From positions 248,001 through 312,000 of the forward strand of contig JACKLW010000007.1 in the NCBI GenBank assembly GCA_024235715.1: 64,000 nucleotides of DNA. Direction: 5' to 3'. This document shows positions 8,901 to 17,372 of the stretch, one piece after another; within the stretch, counting starts at the first letter, position 1, and each line of letters begins with the position of its first letter. The notes under the pieces were generated by a model. It was not told where the DNA came from. It did no database searches and saw only the letters and a program-made list of their open reading frames with translations. A program made the position numbers and the translations under genes. Source of the DNA: Accumulibacter sp. Lineage in GTDB: Bacteria; Pseudomonadota; Gammaproteobacteria; Burkholderiales; Rhodocyclaceae.

Positions 8901-11242
8901 GACTCGCCGAGCGCGGCCATCAGCTCGTCGGTGCTGATGCCTTCATCGTCGCGGGCATTGAGCAGCAGCGACACCAGGCCGAGGTACTTGTGTCGCATGT
9001 CAGCGGAGAGCGCCGCCTTGTCGAGACGCTTTTCGGCAGCCTCCATTGTCGGAACCCTGAGGCTGCCGGGGAAGACCCTGGTGTGATTCTCGTTGCGCTC
9101 CAGAAACCGCGCTCGTTCCAGCCAGGAAACGGCCGTTCTGACCCTGGTATCCGCGTCCGGATTGTCGGCCTCGATGCTGCTATCCAGATCATCGTCGGCG
9201 AGGATTTCGCCGGGTGTGACGACGATCTCGCTGCTCTTCGTCTTTCCGGCGTAGCGGCGAAGGGTGCGCAGGATGGCGGCGATGTCGCGGCGCGAGAGGC
9301 GGGAGCTCGAGGACAGGTTGAACTGGGCCTCGACGTCCTCCTCATCGTAGAGCAGCACGCAGCGCGCGTCCTGCCGGTCACGCCCTGCGCGCCCGGCTTC
9401 CTGCAGGTAGTTCTCAAGTGACCCGGGAATTTCGGCGTGGATGACGATGCGCACGTCGGCCTTGTCGACACCCATCCCGAAAGCGTTTGTCGCGACGATG
9501 ACCTTGAGCTCGCCGTCGATGAAGGCCTGCTGGACGTCCTTCTTGATGCCCGCGTCGAGGCCGGCGTGGAAGTGCGCGCAGGCCCAGCCCATGTCGCGCA
9601 GAAAACCGGATATCTCTTCTGCGCTCTTGCGGCGGGCCGTGAAGACGACGGCGCCGCCCTCGCGGCCCGCTTTGGCGGCGTCGCCGAATTCTTTCTCCAG
9701 AAGCCGATGGATCAGCGGCTGTTTTTCAGGCCTGGTCACCGGCATCACCTCGTAATGGAGGTTCTGCCGCTCGTGCCCGCCATCAAAGATGCGCAACTCG
9801 ATACCCAGCGAATCCTGAAAGTGGCTGCGGATATCCTCGACGACCTCGCGCTTCGCAGTTGCCGTGAAGCAACTGACCGGCGCGCGGTCGTCGGGCCGCC
9901 GTGCGCAGCGGTCGCGAATGAAGCGCGAGACGTACAGGTAGTCCGGGCGGAAATCGTTGCCCCATTTGGAGAGGCAGTGGGCCTCGTCGAATACCCAGGC
10001 GCCTATCTGTCGGTGCCGGATGGCTTCGACAAAAGCCCGGTTTCTGAACTGCTCTGGCGAGACCAGCAGGATTCCGGCATCGCCGAGGCGGATCTTCTCC
10101 AGAACGTCGCGCCGTTCCGGCATGGTCAGCAGTCCGTTGAGCGTCGATGCGCTGTAGATCCCCACCTTGATCAGGTTGTCGACCTGATCCTTCATCAAGG
10201 ATTGCAGCGGCGAGACGATGACCGTGAGACTGCCGTTGCGCCAGTGCCGCGACAAGGCCGGCAGCTGGTAGCAGATCGACTTGCCGCCGCCGGTAGGCAG
10301 AATGGCGAGGATGCTTTCGTCGTCGTACCCGGTCCGGACGATGTCCTCCTGCAGGGAGCCACCGGTGGTGTTGGCGGGCTCCGGGCGAAAGGCGGAAAAG
10401 CCGAAGTAGCGCGCGAGTTCCCTGCGCGGGTCGAGATGGAGCGAGCAGTAGGGGCAGGCAGGGTCGGCGCAGCGTGTCTCGCGCAGCTTCCGTATCTGGC
10501 GACTCGTTGCCGGGTATTGCAGGCCTACCCACGGCGGCAGAACGGAGTTGCCGCCACTGACGCGGAGCCAGGCGAGCACGTAAGAGAGCGCCCGGCCGGC
10601 GGCCGGATCAACGAGCGCCTCGTCGAGGATCTCGGCAAGATGACCCGGACAGACCTTGCCGGTCGCCAGGCGACAGACGGCTGCATGGACCTCGGAAGCT
10701 TTCGGTGGCATCGCCGCCCTGAGCCTGGCGAAGAAGCTGCAGACGCCTCCCCGCGTGTCGCGCGCGAGGAAGAAATGGTGGCAGGCGATCTCGTCGGGAG
10801 ATGAGGCAGCGAGTGCGGCAAAGGCTGCGTACTGGTCCTGCCAGAGCTTCAGCGCCAGCTGGGCGTCCTTGAGCGGGTCGTTGCGCGCGTCGCGGACGAG
10901 CTTGTAGTCCTTGACCAGGCTGTGGTACGGGTTGGCGGGGAAGGCGAGCGGGGAAAGTTCCAGCGTATCGATGGCTGGCAGCCTGGCCAGTTGCAGCTGT
11001 GGGTAGACCCTGGCGAGTGCCGGCAGGTCATGGCGCACGATATTGTGTCCGAGGACGAAAGCGGCGCCCCTGCTGAGAGTGTCGAGGCGATCGACGGCGG
11101 CGGCGATCTGCTGCCCGGCGAGGGAGAGGCCTTCTCCTGTGTCTGCTCTCCAGCCCGCCAGCTTGTGAATGGACAGAGGGTCATCGAAAGCGGTTTCGAT
11201 ATCCAGGCACAGGCATTTCGGCGCGAATGGCGGGGAGGTCAT
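5993..11242 (-). CDS. DnaQ-like exonuclease-RecQ helicase-UvrD helicase fusion
   Basis: A 1749-residue protein with three enzymatic parts. Residues ~8-190 resemble a DEDD 3'-5' exonuclease (LDIETAF, GHNIVRHD, then DAQLALKL). Residues ~255-275 hold a CxxxxCxxC zinc-like knot. A RecQ core follows, with Walker A LPTGGGKS at ~315-323, DEAH in VFDEAHCLSKWG, and motif VI QEAGRAGRDRQ near 616. A middle region of ~450 residues includes winged-helix-like segments. From ~1095 to ~1640 is a UvrD/Rep (SF1) helicase: AGPGSGKT, VDEYQDID, VGDDDQNIYGFRG, NYRSTAHIV, STVHAAKG and YYVGMTRAKELL. ATG 11242 starts just before the exonuclease; the ORF runs upstream to 11458. Both helicases appear catalytically intact. 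A role in DNA repair, recombination or defence is inferred. Confidence 0.9.
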   Translation of the reverse strand: MTSPPFAPKCLCLDIETAFDDPLSIHKLAGWRADTGEGLSLAGQQIAAAVDRLDTLSRGAAFVLGHNIVRHDLPALARVYPQLQLARLPAIDTLELSPLAFPANPYHSLVKDYKLVRDARNDPLKDAQLALKLWQDQYAAFAALAASSPDEIACHHFFLARDTRGGVCSFFARLRAAMPPKASEVHAAVCRLATGKVCPGHLAEILDEALVDPAAGRALSYVLAWLRVSGGNSVLPPWVGLQYPATSRQIRKLRETRCADPACPYCSLHLDPRRELARYFGFSAFRPEPANTTGGSLQEDIVRTGYDDESILAILPTGGGKSICYQLPALSRHWRNGSLTVIVSPLQSLMKDQVDNLIKVGIYSASTLNGLLTMPERRDVLEKIRLGDAGILLVSPEQFRNRAFVEAIRHRQIGAWVFDEAHCLSKWGNDFRPDYLYVSRFIRDRCARRPDDRAPVSCFTATAKREVVEDIRSHFQDSLGIELRIFDGGHERQNLHYEVMPVTRPEKQPLIHRLLEKEFGDAAKAGREGGAVVFTARRKSAEEISGFLRDMGWACAHFHAGLDAGIKKDVQQAFIDGELKVIVATNAFGMGVDKADVRIVIHAEIPGSLENYLQEAGRAGRDRQDARCVLLYDEEDVEAQFNLSSSSRLSRRDIAAILRTLRRYAGKTKSSEIVVTPGEILADDDLDSSIEADNPDADTRVRTAVSWLERARFLERNENHTRVFPGSLRVPTMEAAEKRLDKAALSADMRHKYLGLVSLLLNARDDEGISTDELMAALGESSADIIRMLHQLEQMGVLSNDLALTVLLRKGVREASADRLARLVEMEEAVVALLPELAPDADSGEWQDANLRGLCQALKTSSGVDFIPAQLMKLLHSLARPFGDGENGRRASFDVKLLRREILKVRLLRSWSSIREISERRRAVACVLLHTLLGRLDDSLRGVDLRVECKLGDLAEALRSDLEIGPQLRDGLTAIEAGLLYLHDNGVLILDRGKTVFRSAMTIRITPDEKPRGFSNADFEPLKEHYNEKNFQIHVIHEYAKLGLKKLSAALSFVFAYFSLPKLEFIRRYFAGRKEILERATTEESYRRIVESLRHPLQQRIVAEKPDANRLILAGPGSGKTRVIVHRVAYLNRVLREPASSIIVLAFNRGAAWEIRHRLRSLIGAEAGAVTVLTYHALALRLTGTSLAALAENSGEEPARHSLDQILDQAVALLQGKDAPGGLDSEGDELRERLLAGYRYILVDEYQDIDQRQYELISALAGRQTQDRDARLTVLAVGDDDQNIYGFRGTSNAFIHRFQQDYQAKVEYLVENYRSTAHIVAAANQLIAPHRDRMKAGHPVRINYFRKADPAGGRWQRLDPSAQGRVQALRVPGDAIGQAVVVMAELSRLKALDPTGDWSHFAVLARNRATLDPIRAWCHQHDVACRVSERDGSGPRFHQTREACRLLDLLRSKPNRRLKAATLSRWFEARFSDAQRANPWLVMLGQFIDELNCVWGDLSLPSSTIIDALYEFGSDAARSEQGRLTLSTVHAAKGREFRHVVILDNGDWQDASDDERRLYYVGMTRAKELLLMCESMRATNPFSARLSDPGITRLPLPQDVERPEALAWRYVSLGLADVDLSFAGRLPAGHPIHSALDQLDYDSPLRAVQRGKRIELCAADNGQPVGAIARGCRLPAGQIIAITVDTLARRFRKQSNPEFAHLLKVEAWWVPLATVTIAPISEGQGRQVRGPSSPDASSETIVGRSIEAP

Positions 11243-11668
11243 CACTAGCCAACGACAAATGCCATCGGAAAACGAATTGATTTGAGCATATTCAGGTCCG
11301 GGCTTCAAGCAATGCTGTTGTCGGCATCGCACTGCCGCAGCCAAGCATACTCGCATGTACTGCGCCTTGCGGGATGCGCGCAATCTCGGCGCCGTGCCGC
11401 ATGGCGATGCCGGGACGACTTCCCGCGCGAATCGGAAACCAACGCGACGCTCGGCCACCGAGCGGAGGTGACAGGCGAGGCTGGTTGTGGAGATCAGTGC
11501 GGCGAGGTGCGCGCTTCACCCTGACCGTCTTTTGCTCCGCCGGCAAACGGTGATTGACCCGGGAAGTCCGATTCCGCGACAATGCGGCACGCTTTTCAAT
11601 CCCCTGCCCGGGCGCTACCCTGCGCGGCGAGGGAAGGGCGGTTCACCCGGACCAAGGCAGATCATCAT
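11243..11668. other. intergenic region between the divergent helicase fusion and trhA-like genes
   Basis: No ORF here looks like a real protein; those present are short and basic in several frames. It should contain the promoters of both flanking genes. The only promoter-like element I can point to is the one listed separately at 11554-11583 for the rightward gene. Confidence 0.6.
11554..11583 (+). promoter_or_regulatory. candidate sigma70 promoter for the hemolysin III-like gene
   Basis: TTGACC at 11554-11559 and GACAAT at 11578-11583 are separated by 18 bp. The -35 matches five of six consensus bases and the -10 four of six. The predicted transcript would have an untranslated leader of about 80 nt. 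Confidence 0.3.
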
Positions 11669-12286
11669 ATGTACTACGGCGAGAAGCTCAACGCCTGGAC
11701 GCACCTTGTCGGGGCGGTGCTCGCTCTGGCCGGCGCCATCGTGCTGGTTGTGCTGGCGGCGCTCGACGGCGATCCATGGAAAGTGGTCAGCTTCTCGATC
11801 TACGGCACGACGCTGGTGCTGCTCTACACCTTCTCGGCGCTGTACCACAGCTTTCGCGGGCGGGCCAAGGAGATCCTGCAGAAGCTCGACCATCAGGGCA
11901 TCTATCTGCTGATCGCCGGCAGCTACACGCCATTCTGCCTGGTTTCGCTGCGTGGTCCCTGGGGCTGGTCGCTGTTCGGAACCGTCTGGGCGCTCGCCCT
12001 TATTGGCAGTCTGCAGGAGATGCGGCCCAAGAACGACGCCCGCATCCTGTCGTTGGTCATCTACGTGGTGATGGGCTGGGCGGTGCTGGTCGCGCTGGTG
12101 CCTTTGCTGGAGGCGCTGGGAACGGACGGCTTCATCTGGGTCGCTGCCGGCGGCTTGTTGTACACCGTCGGTATCGTCTTCTACGCGCTCGACACGCGGC
12201 TGAAGCACGCGCACGGTATCTGGCACCTGTTCGTGCTGGCCGGCAGCACGGCGCAGTACGTCGCGATACTGTTCTACGTGCTGTGA
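11669..12286 (+). CDS. hemolysin III / TrhA (PAQR-like) membrane protein
   Basis: A 205-residue protein with about seven membrane segments. It starts YYGEKLNAWTHLVGAVLA, has SALYHSFRG in the second segment, KLDHQGIYLLIAGSYTPF in the third, and ends with HAHGIWHLFVLAGSTAQY. These His/Ser/Asp positions are the metal-site residues of the hemolysin III/PAQR superfamily. Despite the name, bacterial members (TrhA/YqfA) are thought to act in membrane-lipid homeostasis rather than cell lysis. ATG 11669 is chosen because the conserved start follows immediately. It stands alone and converges with the exported-protein gene at 12321. Confidence 0.88.
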   Translation: MYYGEKLNAWTHLVGAVLALAGAIVLVVLAALDGDPWKVVSFSIYGTTLVLLYTFSALYHSFRGRAKEILQKLDHQGIYLLIAGSYTPFCLVSLRGPWGWSLFGTVWALALIGSLQEMRPKNDARILSLVIYVVMGWAVLVALVPLLEALGTDGFIWVAAGGLLYTVGIVFYALDTRLKHAHGIWHLFVLAGSTAQYVAILFYVL

Positions 12287-12320
12287 GGCGCGGTGTGCGG
12301 GCACAAGCGAACGCCCGCGC

Positions 12321-12959
12321 CTATTCGTCTCCGGGAATCTGAATGCTGAAGACCGTTCCGCCTTGCCCAGCGGGCATGAAGATCACGCGATAGCGGATCG
12401 TCTTGCCGCAGCGCATGAGAGTCCAGCGCTCCGCTGCGGTTCGGGTCTCCTGGTTCCACGCCAGACACTCGGTGTCGACCAGCGTACGCTGCGAGCAGGC
12501 GCCATCCAGCACCCGGTCGATGGCCAGCAGCATGCGCAGGACGTCGCGCTGTAACGCGGGCGGCGCGCCGGTCAGGCCAGGAACGGGTACCGAATTCTGG
12601 ACGTCAAGTATATCGAGCGGCCCGCCCTCCGGTCGCTGCCGTTGACCCTGGCGCGCGTGCAGCGCAAGGCGCTGCGCATCGAGATTTTCCGGTGGCCGCG
12701 GATCCGTCCCGGGCCGCGGGGCTTCCTTACCGGCGTCCGGGGATGATGGCAGCGCTGCGGCGGCTTCTCTGGAAGAGTCGTCGGCAAATTCGCCGGGGCA
12801 CTGACCAGCTTGCCAGGCGCCCTTTCCGGCGTAGGCGGGTGTGCCACCTGCGGCTGTGGTCGCGATGGCCAGCAGAACGACACGGACGCTCCTGACGAGA
12901 ACAGCCAGACCGCAGGTCCATGGGCCAATCGCCATCCGGCGGCGTGCGGGTTTTGGCAT
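12321..12959 (-). CDS. exported protein of unknown function
   Basis: A 212-residue protein from ATG 12959, or 204 residues from a second Met eight codons in. The N terminus has a basic stretch and a hydrophobic segment ending at AYAG, consistent with a cleaved signal peptide. The middle is rich in Pro, Arg and Gly and probably disordered. The last ~100 residues look folded, with two cysteines (DGACSQRTLVDTECLAWN) and a RWTLMRCGKTIRYRVIF strand region. I do not recognise the family. It lies 44 bp downstream of the DUF302 gene on the same strand and may be co-transcribed. The upstream ORF extension to 13193 overlaps that gene and is not credible. Confidence 0.6.
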   Translation of the reverse strand: MPKPARRRMAIGPWTCGLAVLVRSVRVVLLAIATTAAGGTPAYAGKGAWQAGQCPGEFADDSSREAAAALPSSPDAGKEAPRPGTDPRPPENLDAQRLALHARQGQRQRPEGGPLDILDVQNSVPVPGLTGAPPALQRDVLRMLLAIDRVLDGACSQRTLVDTECLAWNQETRTAAERWTLMRCGKTIRYRVIFMPAGQGGTVFSIQIPGDE

Positions 12960-13003
12960 CCGGCGTCCAGACTCGCTCAATGCCGGGATTCGCGCGCCAG
13001 GCC

Positions 13004-13456
13004 TCAGCTGGCGACCGCCGCCTCGGCGAGCCCGGCGAGCGCCTGGCGCAGCTTCCCGGCCACCGGGCACTGTGCGACGCCGTGCCGCTGGGCCAGGTAG
13101 AGGGGATCGTTGTAGCCCAGCCAGACCTGCGAATCGCCATCCTCCCAGATCAGTGCCTTGAGCGGCAGATCGATGCCGACCGTTTGCGCACATTCCATGA
13201 ACGGCGTTCCGCCTTGCGGATTGCCGAAGGTGATGACCTGGGTGGCGCGCAGCGACTTGCCGATCTTGGCCGCACCCGCGGCGTGATCGATACGCGAGAA
13301 GACGGTGAGTCCGCGCTTCTTCACGACGTCCTCGAAGCGGGTCATCGTCTCCATCACGCTGTAGGGGCTCTTGACGATCACCAGGCCTTCTGCGGCGGAG
13401 GCCAGCGAGACGAGGGTCATCAGGACGACGGCGACGAGCGAGTGCAAGGTTTTCAT
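13004..13456 (-). CDS. periplasmic DUF302 protein
   Basis: A 150-residue protein with a clear signal peptide (MKTLHSLVAVVLMTLVSLASA). The mature part has the DUF302 pattern: VKSPYSVMETMTRFEDVVKK, then GLTVFSRIDHAAGA, then QVITFGNPQGGTPFMECAQ, LPLKALIWED and VWLGYNDP. DUF302 is a small alpha/beta domain of unclear function found in many proteobacteria. The start has an AAAGGAG ribosome-binding site with 6-nt spacing. The downstream exported protein may be its operon partner. Confidence 0.85.
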   Translation of the reverse strand: MKTLHSLVAVVLMTLVSLASAAEGLVIVKSPYSVMETMTRFEDVVKKRGLTVFSRIDHAAGAAKIGKSLRATQVITFGNPQGGTPFMECAQTVGIDLPLKALIWEDGDSQVWLGYNDPLYLAQRHGVAQCPVAGKLRQALAGLAEAAVAS

Positions 13457-13780
13457 GAAGAACTCCTTTCAGGTTGGCTCAGGGGTTCATTCACTATGAC
13501 AGCAAAACGGGGTGCCGAGAAGCCCCGCCGCCTATCGCCCGATGGCACGCGATGTTCCGGGATTCCGCTGCCACGAAACGAGTCCGCCAAGCGCCATCTC
13601 CATCTTGCCCAGCTACCGGACATTTCTGCTGTGCCTTGACATTTGCATGCAAGCAACTTGACCGCAGACGAGGCTCAGGGTAGCCTTGCGACCCCTCGTC
13701 GCGACGCTTCGACCGTCCAGATTCGCCTGGAATCGGTGTCAAGTTTGCGTGGCATACACAACCCTGGAGGAAGCGAAGCG
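13457..13780. other. intergenic region between divergent DUF302 and TAXI genes
   Basis: No convincing gene. A TTGACA at 13636-13641 has no good -10 at the right spacing. A short palindrome TTGCATGCAA lies just after it. The TAXI gene has a strong ribosome-binding site (TGGAGGAAG) at the right end of the region. Confidence 0.55.
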
Positions 13781-14770
13781 ATGATGGTACGTTGCAGGCG
13801 CGCGCCAGCAGTAGTCATGGCGGCCGCCCTTGTCGCTGTGATGACTCTTGCCGGTGAAGTCGGTGCGGCGGAGGAGCAGAGATCGGTGACCATCGCGACC
13901 GGCCGGGTTGGCGGCCTCTACCACCCCGTCGGTGGTGCCATTTGCAAACTCGCCCATGAAAACCTTGACGAGCGCGGCTTCACTTGTACCGTTGATATCA
14001 CCGGTGGATCCATACCGAATATCAAGGACCTGCGAAGAAGGAATGTTGACCTGGCCCTGGTTCAATCCGACTTGCAGCAGGAAGCCTTCGACGGCAGCGG
14101 ACCGTTCGAGGATGAGGGCCCCTTCAAGAGTCTACGCTCGATGTTCGCACTCTATGTCGAGCACTTCACGGTCGTCGCCCGCGACGATAGGGACATTGAA
14201 ACGTTCGAGGATCTGAAGGGCAAGCGGGTTTATGTGGGCCAGCGGGATTCGAGTCGGCGCGACGCCATGGATGTGCTGACCGAGGCCCACGGCTGGACGG
14301 GCAAGGAGGTAAGCGCCGTCTCCGAGTTCAAGGGCGCCAACCTCGCCGAGGCACTGTGTGACGGCGAGTTCGAAGCCTTCGTCTACACCATCGGACATCC
14401 CAACCCAACCGTCAGGGAGGCGACGGCGCTGTGCGACGCAAAGCTCGTGCAGGTTTCGGCTCCAATCATCGAGAAACTCCACAGAGAAAACCCGTCCTAC
14501 GTCGGCTCGGTGATTCCGGGCGGCACCTATAGGGGCATTCCCCGGGACGTCAAGACTCTGGGTGTGGTCGCGACGCTGGTGACCTCGGCCAATGTGCCCC
14601 CGGACGTAATCTATCAGCTCACCAAGGCATACTTCGAAAACCTTGAGCTCCTTCAAGCGCTGTCACCATTGTTCCTGTCCTTGACCAAGAACGAAATGGT
14701 CGAGACGGGTCTGGCCGCGCCGATCCACGAAGGCGCCTTGAAGTACTTCGCCGAAGTCGGCCTCAAGTGA
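13781..14770 (+). CDS. TAXI-family TRAP transporter solute-binding protein
   Basis: A 329-residue periplasmic binding protein with a signal peptide ending near GEVGAAEE. The mature start SVTIATGRVGGLYHPVGGAIC is the TAXI-family signature, and further family blocks are VDLALVQSDLQQEA, FEDLKGKRVYVGQRDSSRR and GGTYRGIPRDVKTLGV. Such proteins deliver a ligand, often a carboxylate or amino acid, to a fused TRAP permease. The start ATG 13781 has TGGAGGAAG upstream. No TRAP permease gene is nearby. The next gene, 109 bp downstream, encodes an MscS-type channel. The binding protein is therefore an orphan, or serves a partner elsewhere. Confidence 0.9.
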   Translation: MMVRCRRAPAVVMAAALVAVMTLAGEVGAAEEQRSVTIATGRVGGLYHPVGGAICKLAHENLDERGFTCTVDITGGSIPNIKDLRRRNVDLALVQSDLQQEAFDGSGPFEDEGPFKSLRSMFALYVEHFTVVARDDRDIETFEDLKGKRVYVGQRDSSRRDAMDVLTEAHGWTGKEVSAVSEFKGANLAEALCDGEFEAFVYTIGHPNPTVREATALCDAKLVQVSAPIIEKLHRENPSYVGSVIPGGTYRGIPRDVKTLGVVATLVTSANVPPDVIYQLTKAYFENLELLQALSPLFLSLTKNEMVETGLAAPIHEGALKYFAEVGLK

Positions 14771-14879
14771 TCCAGGAGATCACTCTCGGTGGGTCTCGAA
14801 CAGGGATCCCGCGGCCGCATCCTCGGTCCGGCATCTGTGACGGGCGACAGGCACTTCGGCGTCCATCGGCCGGATTGCG

Positions 14880-16750
14880 ATGACGAAGAAACGGACCAAG
14901 ATGATCAGGATTATCCTCCGGCAGTCGCGTTGGGTATTGACTTTCATCCTCGTGCTTCTCGCGCCGCAAGCACTGGCGCAGACCGACGATCTTCAAGCGA
15001 TCATCAGCGCGATCGAGGATCCCTATCCATTGCGGTCGGCCGATACGTCGAGTCCGCGTGACAGCTTGCGAACCTTCCTTCGCGATACCACCACAGCGGT
15101 GGACGCCTGGCGGGGCGGCAAGCCCAGTGCCGACATCGACAGGCCGCTCTTGCGAGCCGCGGAAACGATTGACTTCAGCGAGGTCCGAGCCCGAGATCGT
15201 CTCGCAGCAATAACCATCGACATGATCTTGCTGAAGGAAATTCTCGACCGGGTCGAGCTGCCGTCGTTCGAAGACATCCCGGACGATGAAGAGGTTGCGG
15301 AACAGGGGATCGTGCGCTGGACCATTCCCAATACGAAGATCGCGATTGCCAAAGTTTCCGAGGGACCCAACGCTGGAAAGTTTCTCTTTACGAGAGAAAC
15401 CATCGCAAAGATCAATTCCTATTACGCGTTGGCGAAGGATCTTCCATACAAGAAGGGAGCCTCCGTCGGACTTTACAATGAATACATCGCCACGCCCGGC
15501 CCGTGGCTCCCAAGAGATCTTCCAGACCGGCTGCCTGATTGGGCGAAAACAATCGTTCTCGGACAAGGCGCGTGGCAATGGATTGCGCTTCTTTCGCTCA
15601 TCCTCGTTTCTGCCGTATTTCTCTCGTTCCTGTATCGGCAAGGTGCCCGGTGGGATGAAAGGCATAGGGCAACCCGTCCATTCCTGAGCTTCGGCGTACC
15701 TCTGGCGCTGCTTTCCGCCGTTGCGATGGCGTACTTTGTCGAGGTCTTTTCTACCGAGGCCATCGGGCTGTATGAATTTTCGCTCGCAGTCGTCTCGTAC
15801 ATCGCACTCGCCGTGCAGGTCGGCTTCTCGCCTGGTTCGTCTTGGTGGTTGCCGGGCGGCTCGCTGATGGTTTCGCGTTCAATCACGAGGGGTCAGCCGA
15901 GAAGCGCCGGGTCGATGCCGCCCTGTTGCGGATCATTTTTCGTTTGGTGAGTGGTGTCATTCTCGTCTACCTCGGAATCTACGCGGCGGAAGCCGTCGGC
16001 ATCCCGATCGCCCCACTGGTGGCCGGTCTCGGCGTCGGCGGTCTGGCCATTGCCCTCGCCATCCGGCCGACCCTGGAGAACATCATCGGCGGTCTGACCC
16101 TGTTCGCGGACCGGCCGGTGCGGGTCGGCGACTTCTGCCGTTACGGCGATCAGATCGGCACCGTCGAGCAAATCGGTTTGCGGTCGACACGGATTCGCTC
16201 GCTGGAGCGGACGATCGTCACCGTTCCCAACGCCGATTTCTCGCAGATGCAACTGGACAACTTCGCCGCACGCGACCAGCGCCTGCTCAAGACCGTTTTG
16301 GGACTGCGTTACGAAACCACGCCGGAACAACTCCGCTACGTTCTGGCGGAACTGCGCAAGATGCTGCTCGGCCACCCCATGGTCATGCCAGCGCCTGCCC
16401 GGGTGCGCTTCGTCGGATATGGTGCCTATTCCCTGGACATCGAGATCTTCGCCTACCTGCGCTGCCAGGACCAGGACACCTTTCTCGGCATCCAGGAGGA
16501 CATCTTTCTTCGTATCGCCGACATCGTGACGGAGGGCGGTAGCGGCTTCGCTTTCCCGTCGCAGACCCACTATCACGCGCGCGACACGGGCATCGACGCC
16601 GAGCGTGCTCGCGAAGCCGAAGCAAAGGTGGAGGGCTGGCGGGAACAGGATCGTTTGCCGTTCCCCGAGTTCGACCCGCGCCTTCGCCGGGAAATGGAGA
16701 ATAGCCTGGACTATCCGCAGAAGGGTGCTTACAACTACCGTAAGCGGTAA
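14880..16750 (+). pseudogene. MscS-family mechanosensitive channel, single-base frameshift
   Basis: Two ORFs form one channel protein. The first begins with a signal peptide (ending LLAPQALAQ), then a ~190-residue periplasmic domain and membrane segments. The second carries the MscS pore and cytoplasmic domain: PLVAGLGVGGLAIALAIRPT, NIIGGLTLFADRPVRVGDF and RSLERTIVTVPNADFS. The switch lies near 15825-15828. The sequence GGCTTCTCGCC should read GGCTTCCTCGCC; restoring one C joins VQVGF to LAWFVLVVAG in frame. The second part alone lacks a good start. Loss of one base could be a true mutation or a read error. The gene follows the orphan TAXI protein and may be coupled to it. Confidence 0.8.
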
Positions 16751-16769
16751 CTATCGCGCCTCGTGCTCC

Positions 16770-16990
16770 GAATCGCCGCCACCAACATCAACCTGGTAAC
16801 GACGGCCATTGCCATGGAGCACGATCCATTTGGAGCGTGTGACGCGGGCCTTGCGCGGCACGGCCAGGGTGTCGATGCTGCGTTGCTGAATAACCGCCGC
16901 CGCTGGGCTGGGAGCACATCAAGCTGACTGGCGATTACCTCTGCGGTGGCAGTGTCCGGATCGGCACGGGCAAGTTCAGGCAGCTACCCG
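16770..16990 (+). mobile_element. decayed Tn3-family transposase C-terminal remnant
   Basis: Segments in shifting frames read INLVTTAIA, WSTIHLERVTRALR, GQGVDAALLN and PLGWEHIKLTGDYLC followed by GKFRQL. In this order they match the end of Tn3-type TnpA proteins as I recall it (NLV-AAI, LWNT-YLERAV-ALR, VD-ALL, LSPLGWEHINLTGDY-W, GKFRPL). At least two frameshifts are needed, so it is a dead fragment of about 70 codons. No terminal inverted repeat is visible. It lies between the broken channel gene and the duplicated lipoprotein tail, which suggests a past insertion at this point. Confidence 0.6.
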
Positions 16991-17040
16991 CCGCTGCAAC
17001 CGGCTTGGCGTACCTTGCGATCCCTTTTCCGAGACGACCG

Positions 17041-17352
17041 CTACTTGGAAATCGTGATCGGAAGATCGACGCCCCTGACTTCGCCGGCGGCGGTCTGGAA
17101 AAGGTCGCCGAGGATGGCGAATGTCGAGCGATCCCAGTGTGTGTCGCCGACGCTGTAGCTGCGCCCGCCGCAGTCGCCCGAGGCGATGGTCTTCGCCGGC
17201 TGCGTTTCGGAAATCGTGATGTGCAGCGCCGAGCGCGTGTTTTCTGCAGTTGTCCCGGTGCGCGGGTCCGGAGCAACGTCAAATCCCGGAACGGCGCGCG
17301 CGCCGTTGGCGACGAAAGCCAGCATCTGCAGCGTGCTGCACTGCTCCCTCAA
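17041..17352 (-). pseudogene. truncated copy of the lipoprotein at 20418-21632 (C-terminal ~100 residues)
   Basis: This 103-residue reading frame (LQMLAFVANGARAVP to GVDLPITISK) is nearly identical in pattern to the last ~100 residues of the lipoprotein at 20418-21632. It differs by scattered substitutions and one extra codon (ISETQPAKTIAS against ISETPPTTIAS). The region encoding the N-terminal ~300 residues is absent: homology stops at about 17341, just before the ClC gene. The in-frame extra codon shows the two copies diverged as coding sequence before truncation, or diverged slowly after it. Confidence 0.8.
17043..17341. repeat. direct repeat copy A (~300 bp, imperfect)
   Basis: Begins at ACTTGGAAATCGTGATCGG and ends near GCAGCGTGCTGCAC. 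It matches copy B at 20420-20715 in the same orientation with scattered mismatches and one 3-bp difference. The two copies flank the ClC/CorA/channel block. Confidence 0.85.
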
Positions 17353-17372
17353 ACCTCAGGAATCTTACAGCT

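Noticed and set aside
7715-10804. Two long open frames on the + strand opposite the helicase fusion (568 and 455 codons)
   Set aside because: They are antisense to a protein with unmistakable helicase motifs and have no recognisable domain; long antisense frames are common at high GC.
13636-13641. TTGACA as a promoter for the TAXI gene
   Set aside because: No -10-like hexamer at 15-19 bp downstream.
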